Shown here in pieces: positions 57,158 through 64,000 of a DNA stretch of 64,000 nucleotides (the stretch's first letter is position 1; every line of letters starts with the position of its first letter). Position numbers and translations under genes: made by a program. The notes below the pieces were generated by a model. It was not told the DNA's origin. It made no database searches and was given only the letters and a program-made list of their open reading frames with translations. Source of the DNA: Pontederia crassipes (lineage: Eukaryota > Streptophyta > Magnoliopsida > Commelinales > Pontederiaceae); NCBI GenBank assembly GCA_030549335.1, contig CM060188.1, positions 12,196,501 through 12,260,500 on the forward strand, in the 5' to 3' direction.

Positions 57158-59374
57158 TGTAACGCCTCCAAATCGACCCCCGCCACGTGGCGAAGACCAA
57201 CTTGGAGACGCTACGGCGTGCTATAACTTGACCATAATATTGCCCATACCTCAGTCAAGAACTGAGACATGTCAGCGGAAAGATAATAAAATAAAAGAAA
57301 ATAACATAATTATGCGGAAGTCTAAAAGTGGCTATATTATTGCTAAGAAATAAAATAAGTTCTACATCATGAATCTAAATTGCGGAAGGTAAATGAAAAC
57401 TAAATAACACTCTAAAAGCCATATAGTTCATGTGTTGTCCTATCGCCAGAGCCCCATCACCACACGCCTACTCCACCACGTTACTGATCTGGTCCTGTGG
57501 AAATCAGACACAGGGGAGGAGGTCCTCCCGTAAGCTTTACAGCCTACTGGGGAACCACATGATATACAATGCATGACATGAATGTAATAATCTGCGATAA
57601 ATAATCATGCTTAACTTGAACGTGAAAGATAACATATCAATATCATGGATCATAATAAGAATAAGATCAGCGATATCATGAATAATGAGGATCAATAATA
57701 CATAGTAAACTTGGAATTATGGCATACTTGACTTGACTTGAACTTGAACATGCTTGTTGATCTTGGTTATTAATTAACAATCATGGTGACTTTGAGGTGC
57801 CTTTAATTCTTGGGGTATGCCCAGCAAACGATACGGTCTTGTGCGGGTCAATGGGTGATCAAACCATGACCAAGGGAGCGACCCTTAACTTGATGCACTT
57901 GGCTTGGACTGGCAACCCATCATTAATCTTTCATCTGAACTTATTAATCACTTTTATTATCTTTTCATTCTTTGTATCATGTGATGAAGGAGATATGATC
58001 GGTACGAGGTAAATCAAGACAAAGAGTTCATGTTGGAATCATAAGGAAATCAATAATGTTCATATCAAAATAAGAAGAGACTAATGGGTGAATTTTGCTG
58101 AATTTTACGCCCTCACCTCTTCTGAATTTTTTTTTACGCCCGAAGAATCTCCTCCACCTTACGGCCGTAAAACCCTAATTCTTTGGATTTTACGCCCGAA
58201 GAATCTCCTCCACCTTACGGCCGTAAAACCCTAATTCTTTGGATTTTACGCCCGAGGAATTCCTTCACCTTACGGCCGTAAAATCCTAATTCTTTGGATT
58301 TTACGCCCGAGGGATTCTTTCACCTTACGGCCGTAAAACCCAAATTCTTTGGATTTTACGCCCGAGGGATTCTTTCACCTTACGGCCGTAAAACCCAAAT
58401 TCTTTGGATTTTACGCCCGAAGAAATTCTTCACCTTACGACCGTAAAATCCTACCTCTCTATTCCATTACGGCCGTAAAAAATTTCCCCTATTACGTTAC
58501 GGCCGTAAGCTTCTTCCTTTTCCTTTTTTTTATTTCTCTTACGGCCAATCCATCTCCGCTTTCTCTCTCTCCATCCTTTTCTTTACGGCCGTAAAATCCT
58601 ACCTCTCTATTCCATTACGACCGTAAAGTTTACCCCTATTGCATTACGGCCGTAAGCTTCATCCTTTTTTTTTAATTTTTTTTACGGCCAATCCATCTTC
58701 CCCTTCTCTCTCTATCCTTTTCTCGACCGTAAGAAAATTACGGCCAAACAATTTTTTTACGGCCATAATACTTCTCCTTTTTAAATTAAATTGCGTTATA
58801 AAACCGAAAACGAAATCCCCTCTAAATCTTACATCTTAGCAATCAATAATACAGAAATATAACAAACAGAAATAATTATGCATGCAACAATCAACCAATC
58901 AAAGAATTCAAGAAATCAAACAATTAAAAACAATAACTTGAATCATATTCATATTCTTTTCATAACGATTCGGGCATGAATTGAGATAATTCAGAGGCCA
59001 TGCAAGGTGATTTCGATTCACCCACCTCTATTTGCGATCAACGGCCGCGTCCCCTATTTTCTTCCCTAATTTCCTCTCGGCCACCTTCTGCAGAATTCCA
59101 GCAAAAGCGTGAGAAATTCTGCTCTTGTCGCGCACGAACAACAGCACGGGAAGAAAAGAAAAAAAAAGAGGTCGTGGGGTTTAATGCATAAATCTGATTT
59201 TATATATATAACAATCTCCACCCTAATCAGATCTGATGAAATCAGAATTTATCTCTTTTTCTTTTCCAACTTTGAGTTGCATTGGACTTTATCCCCCAGC
59301 AGTGTTATCCATCACGTTATATTATTATATATATATATATATATATTTTTTTTTATCTTTTGCTGGTTGTTACA
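57158..59374 (-). repeat. Tekay-like 5' LTR (right copy)
   Basis: 2217 bp. It differs from the left LTR by scattered substitutions (several per 60 bp near the edge), one more 58-bp unit and an expanded (TA)n at about 59325-59347, which together explain most of the 78-bp length difference. Confidence 0.93.
58130..58460. repeat. Tandem array of 58-bp units with palindrome TTACGGCCGTAA (right LTR, 6 units)
   Basis: Same unit as in the left LTR. The unit containing gagggattctttcacc is present twice in a row here, showing where the extra copy arose. Confidence 0.9.
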
Positions 59375-59379
59375 TTATC

Positions 59380-61733
59380 TATACAATCGAATTGAAGTGA
59401 TTCTTTGTTATATGAAAACTACACTCCAAACTATTCGAGGCCTAATGGAAACAAAGACTATCAATATGCATAGGATCAATTCTAGATCACATGGACATTG
59501 TAAGTTTTATTTATTTGAGGCATGAAGACATACATCTTCAAATATAACATGTTCATAATGAAAACTTAAAGTTTTAGGTTCCTCTTACATTAGGCTACGA
59601 AGGAACTTATATTACACAATGTATAAACCATAAAGCATAAGGTATTTACTATGCAGTGATTGTTCATAACGTTAGCAAATACTTAAATATTTATCTTTAG
59701 ATTATGATATTTCTTTAATGCTCTAAAATCCATGTCATGAATGCTTATCCAAAATGTCATGAATGTTTACAAGAACCGAAGAGAAGTCATCCTTAATCCT
59801 ATATGAGTTCTAATTAATCAAATTGAAATTGTCATGAACTTTGGGTTTCATATCCCCCATTCCCATGAATACGTTTCTTCATGATTTTGATCATGCGGTC
59901 GAGGTCTCTATCATGCAAAAATATATACATGAAAGTAGACACATGATACTAAATATTGAATATTAAAAGGCAGATCTTGCATCAATATAGGGACCGCCAT
60001 GTTGATATAGACATTTCCTACATATCTTAAAAGTGGTGAAATATTAGATGTATTCTTCCCTTACACAACCAACGATCTTTCTCTTGTTGATGACATAATC
60101 TTATCGCCTCTTCTTGCATTAACATCCACCCTATGAGCCTATTTGGATGCAAAACAAATGTTCCAGAATAATATATTTTTTAATTACACTTTGACTTTAT
60201 TTCTTAACCTCATCGAGAACAATATGTTCTGAGTCTCTTTAAGAGCTTACAAACTTTGTATTTTCCCATCATTATAGGTGAGGCCCACAAAGATAAAAAT
60301 TTTGTTTGGACGACATTATGAGAACAAGGCCATTGTTCTAACTATATTCCCATATCAAATGAGGCATATTTGCTCCGTTGTTATTGGTTAAGAACTAGCC
60401 ATTGTCAACCTTGGATCTCGATGTGCGCGCATGAAAGAGAGGAACAAAGAAGAGAAAAGCAAGAGAGAGAGAGAGAGGGGATATGTGATGTGCCAGGGAG
60501 GCTAAATGAATGGATCTATTTATAAGACATTAAGTTTGATTATTTTTCTAATTAGGATTATTAAATCAACTTTGATTAAGAGTCCTGAAAAATGAATTTG
60601 TAACTTAAATTTAAAATTGAATTTAAATATCTAGTCTAGCTTTTCTAATTAGATTAATTTAGTATATTTTATTTCAATTTTTTTATTTTAAGTTTTTAAG
60701 TAATTAAATAATTATTTTATTTTTTAGATTTCATGTATAGTTACTTTTATATTAAATTTGAATATTGATCGTGCATCTCTTCATTTTGACAAAACCAAAC
60801 TATTTCGAAGCCTACTTCCACAAGACACCAAGTTGTTTCAAAGCCCACCTCCAAAAGACAGGTTCCTTGTGCATTGCCACCAGGGAGGCCTCGATAACAA
60901 AGAGACACATGGTCTAGGAGTATGTTTAAGAGGACTATGCTCGTAAATGTGATTGATGTTGGCCATGGATTCAATATACACGTGATTCTGCAATTTGTCA
61001 TACACATAAAATATAGCGTAATTTGATTATGTAACGATTCAAGGTTTAGAACTAAGGATATCAATAATTTCAAAATACAAAAGTGAGTCTATGAGCTTAT
61101 GTATAGTTATCTTTTTCACTTATCAAAACGTTTTTTAATATTTATGCATGTGAAAGTCTTACAAAATGATATTAGAATTGACCTTGTATGTTCACTTGTG
61201 TCATATCGAAAGCACGATATTCCGACATGTACTTACGAAAATGATCATAAACTTATACGTAGCTCCTTCACTTAGATCCAAAGCCATGAGTATCTCGACA
61301 AATTAAAGGTGTTACATATTACTTCAATGTTCTATTAGGTCCTTGAATGTACCTGACTATAAATCAAATAACTATTGTAATGTTTGATCAAAGTACCCAA
61401 CTAATCATCTAAAAAAAAATAGTGGGACCACGAGTTTGGGAGTTATCTCAATCAGTATCGAATTAGTATCCAATTACTGGTATGCGCAAACTGTGAGATT
61501 TGCAAATTTAATCTTGCTCGTAGACAGGAGAATACTCAAATATCCCATAATTATGATACAAAAAAGGATCTCTAGATAACACAAAATGAAGCCTTCTTTA
61601 TAAAGAAAAACATAAAAGGAAGTCTTAAAAAAGTGAAAACTAGAGTAATATGTATTTATTAAAACACGGGGTCCATGCGTTACATGGTGCTTCCTATATT
61701 TGTTAAACCTTACACACACACACATTTATGGGT
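59380..61733. other. AT-rich region right of the Tekay-like element
   Basis: No intact gene. A (GA)n tract lies near 60462-60478. The stretch 60780-60870 repeats the theme caaagcccacctcc / cgaagcctacttcc about 46 bases apart. Open frames are short and without motifs. Confidence 0.45.
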
Positions 61734-62149
61734 ATAATGTATATATGAAGCACTCTTTGTTTCACATCCTGTGAAGTAGCATGTCAATTATTTAGATCAG
61801 ATCAAACGGTTTATATTAGATCTAATCAGATGCCATCCACATTTGATCCAATGATTGAGATTCATCTTGCGAGATGAATAGTGACGAATGCTCCATTCCT
61901 CCATCTCTCTCTCACATTGTGCTGCTTGAGCCGATGGAGGAAGCCCTCGCATTGATGCAGGACGGTGCTATCGGAGCTAGTGGAGGAGGCTCTTTGCTGA
62001 ATCGTCTCTCGCCCGTCGATGTAACCCTCGGTCAATTGCCGGTGAGCGCCCTCGCCTTTGATCGCCGGTGAGCACCCTTGCGATGCAGCCCTCGATCGAT
62101 CTCCAGTCTTCGAAGTCGTCGTCTCTCTCGTCGTTGCCTACTCCCGCGT

Positions 62150-62640
62150 CATCATGTCGCCGATGAAGGAGGAGGAGGAAGAGAGAGATCAAGAGAGGGA
62201 GGGAGAAGGGGAGATCAAGAGAGAGGGAGGGAGAGGGGGAGATCGAGAGAGAGGTGGTTCGCCGGCCGCTGGAGTCCCTTTAGTCATCGCCTTCTTCCGC
62301 GTCATCCCATCATCGGTGAAGGAGGAGGAGGTGATCTCGACGGAAGAGGAGAGAGAGGCCGAGGGAGGTGGTTCGCCGATCGCCGGAGTCCCTCTCGTCA
62401 TCGCTTGGATCATTCCATCGCCGGCGAAGGAGGAGGAGGCGATCCTAATAGAAAAGGAGGAGGAGAGAGAGATCGAGAGAGGGAGAGGGAGGTGGTTCGC
62501 CGGTCGCCAGAGTCCCTCTTGTCGTCTCCCACATCATCCCGTCACTGGCGAAAGAGGAGGAGGCAATCTCGACGGAAGAGGAGGAGGGGAGAGAGATCGA
62601 GAGAGGTAGAGGGGGGTAGTTCGTCAATCGCCAAAGTCCT
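62150..62640. repeat. GA-rich minisatellite, about 110-130-bp units
   Basis: Four or so units built of gaaggaggaggaggcgatc, a gagagagatcgagagaggga block, ggtggttcgccgg and gagtccctctcgtcatcgc. They yield long open frames on several strands that are not proteins. Confidence 0.8.
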
Positions 62641-62691
62641 CGTTGGCCGTTTGGATAGCCGGTGAGGGCACGCTGAATCAAGAGAGGGAGA

Positions 62692-62922
62692 AAGGCGAGG
62701 GAGAGAGGGGGGAGAAGAAAATCTCGTGAGATTAAGTAAAATATTGCGAATATCTCGTGTGCTTTCATGTGAGTTATCAAATTTGATCTGAACGGTTTCA
62801 CAAAGGGATAAAGGCGAGGGAGAGAGGGGGGAGAAGAAAATCTCGTGAGATTAAGTAAAATATCATGAATATCTCATGTGCTTTCATGTGAGTCGTCAAA
62901 TTTGATCTGAATGACTGAGATG
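62692..62922. repeat. 118-bp tandem direct duplication
   Basis: The run aaggcgagggagagaggg...ctcgtgagattaagtaaaat...gctttcatgtgagt...aaatttgatctgaa occurs twice head to tail (starting about 62692 and 62811), with few differences. Confidence 0.85.
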
Positions 62923-62968
62923 TTGCTTCACAAAGTGTGAAGCAAAGGATGCTTCACATATACATTAT

Positions 62969-64000
62969 GATGATGTGGGGCTATAAGTGGACACCAAGAC
63001 GCAAGATATCAGGCCATCACTGGATTCTAGTACTTCAAATTTAAGCATTCATAGTATTATTCTGCACATTCTTTGATTCAGGAATGTGGTGCTTCTTCAG
63101 CTGGTAAGCCTGCAAGTGTGTTAGGAAATATTTGGATAATGCAAAAATAGTTAAACATCCTAGAACAACTCCAAGGAACTTTATTAAATCCATCCTAGCC
63201 AGCGCCAGGATAGACAAACTTTATTCAAGTTCTCTGAAAGCTGGAGTAAAATAATTGGTTAAAGATGTCGTAGAACAATAATTCGGCCGGTTTATCGTGC
63301 ACGTTACCCTCAATTATATGCAGCATCAATTTCTTTCCCCTCTGTTGACAATTTTACTCAATTATTGTTGTCAATCAAGCTGAACGTGTTGTCACTACAA
63401 AGTGATACCTTAGGTTGAATTATTGACATAAACTTCTGCTTGAACTTTCTATTAAAGCATAAAAAAATTAATTTTCTCAATTCTCAAACGATCAAAAGGC
63501 AAAATTTCCATTCTATTTAAACAAAGCACCAAATTTGCTTACCATCCAAAAAAATACCAAATGTTCATTCTATAGCAACAACAACAACAAAACCTTATCC
63601 CACTAGGTGGGGTCGGCTTGAATGATAAGGTATCACTTAATATATGATTCTTCTACAGCAAGCAAAAAGAAAAAAAATTGATAAGGAAATATATGATTCT
63701 TAATGATGCTGTAAAACTGTAATGTAACAAACTGTAGCAAAGACATATAGTTAGAGCTACTTGAGGGGGAAATGAAAAATATACCAGATTTTGAATCTGA
63801 TTCCCAATGCCTTCCCCATCCTATAATACGATCAAGCAAACCAGATTACAAACAGTTAGAGCCTGAAAGAAAGCTCCAAGCTGGATCCAAAAGATAAAAA
63901 AGTGACAGAGTGGGTGCAGAAGGATGACAATGACAAGACCTTTTAGAGATGGACCTTGGCCATCCTGTAGCCGATCCACCAATCAGGTAGGAACTTTGCC
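62969..64000. other. Right-edge region
   Basis: No gene could be supported. Minus-strand stretches near 63790-63840 (LDRIIGWGRHWESDSKSG) and at the very end (FLPDWWIGYRMAKVHL then stop) look protein-like and may be exons of a minus-strand gene starting beyond the window. I cannot name a family. A SINE-like fragment is at 63573-63630. Confidence 0.35.
63573..63630. repeat. SINE-like interspersed repeat fragment
   Basis: The phrase aacaacaacaacaaaacctt followed by atcccactaggtggggtcggct is a very common short repeat of plant genomes, which I associate with the end of Au-type SINEs. Only this end is recognised here. Confidence 0.5.

Larger units (their letters stand above)
46088..59374 (-). mobile_element. 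Ty3/gypsy chromovirus (Tekay-like) with a nested Athila-like fragment
   Basis: LTRs at 46088-48226 and 57158-59374 in direct orientation, flanked by the 5-bp target duplication TTATC (46083-46087 and 59375-59379). It reads on the minus strand: the right LTR is 5', followed by the primer binding site at 57153-57141, gag, protease, reverse transcriptase, RNase H, integrase with a chromodomain-like tail, a polypurine tract (48241-48227) and the left LTR. Long LTRs and the integrase tail ([24 protein letters not shown]) point to the Tekay (Del) lineage. Gag has frameshifts and the integrase has several TGA stops, so it is not autonomous. The Athila-like block at 49733-53946 separates RNase H from integrase. 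Confidence 0.93.
61734..62968. mobile_element. Non-autonomous element with terminal inverted repeats
   Basis: The left end ataatgtatatatgaagcac...tttgtttcaca and the reverse complement of the right end ataatgtatatgtgaagcat...tttgcttcaca pair for about 75 bases, continuing through the agcatgtca / aacatctca and agatcagatcaaa / agatcaaattt blocks. The ends themselves form a small hairpin (tgtgaagcaaaggatgcttcaca at the right). The interior is a GA-rich minisatellite plus a 118-bp direct duplication. No transposase is encoded. A target duplication could not be fixed, so the superfamily is open. Confidence 0.65.

Noticed and set aside
60747..61073. Minus-strand 108-codon frame
   Set aside because: Low-complexity repeats (two similar FE-W phrases from a DNA repeat), no known motif.
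62058..62801. Overlapping frames of 118-195 codons
   Set aside because: GA-rich minisatellite gives open frames in several phases; composition is Arg/Glu/Gly repeats only.

Overview
This is a 64 kb piece of a nuclear plant genome. Genes have GT-AG introns, plant-specific families are present (R2R3-MYB, PAR1, a redox-regulated chloroplast FBPase), and the right half is nested plant LTR retrotransposons and DNA transposons. Very GC-rich coding exons beside AT-rich intergenic DNA suggest a monocot; that is an inference, not a proof.

Gene-bearing part (about 1-27 kb). In order: a RING-CH (RINGv) zinc-finger protein with a C-terminal membrane segment (minus, 2 exons), an R2R3-MYB factor of the MYB1/MYB25/MYB109 type (minus, 2 exons), a secreted cysteine-rich PAR1-family protein (minus, 3 exons), a 7 kb gene-free stretch with a local 0.45 kb duplication, a complete chloroplast fructose-1,6-bisphosphatase gene (plus, 4 exons), a LisH-domain protein of unknown role (minus, about 7 exons, convergent with the FBPase), and a second FBPase copy (plus) with the same exon layout but a nonsense codon in exon 3.

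Transposon part (about 27-63 kb). A Mutator-like element (27503-35413) has long inverted repeats, a perfect 9-bp target duplication, a decayed transposase and an antisense GRF zinc-finger ORF. Its transposase is itself broken by a non-autonomous CACTA element (3-bp TSD) and a non-autonomous hAT-like element (8-bp TSD); removing both restores the reading frame around each site. Next come a solo Ty3/gypsy LTR (35889-38027, TSD ATAAT), relics of an old gypsy gag, a nearly intact Ty1/copia element (40031-45041, TSD TCAAT) inserted in those relics, and a 13.3 kb minus-strand Tekay-like gypsy element (46088-59374, TSD TTATC). The last carries, between its RNase H and integrase, a 5'-truncated Athila-like element with its own 1.7 kb LTR. 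The right end has a 1.2 kb element with terminal inverted repeats and internal minisatellites, and a short SINE-like repeat.

The cellular genes are unrelated in function and show no operon-like logic. The only linked pair is the FBPase duplication. I see no clearly new biological system. The most unusual items are the decaying plastid FBPase duplicate, the triple-nested MULE with its antisense GRF ORF, the in-frame Tekay-UAG-Athila junction, and the palindromic TTACGGCCGTAA arrays shared by two different LTR families. All coordinates and translations were read by eye; no searches were run.
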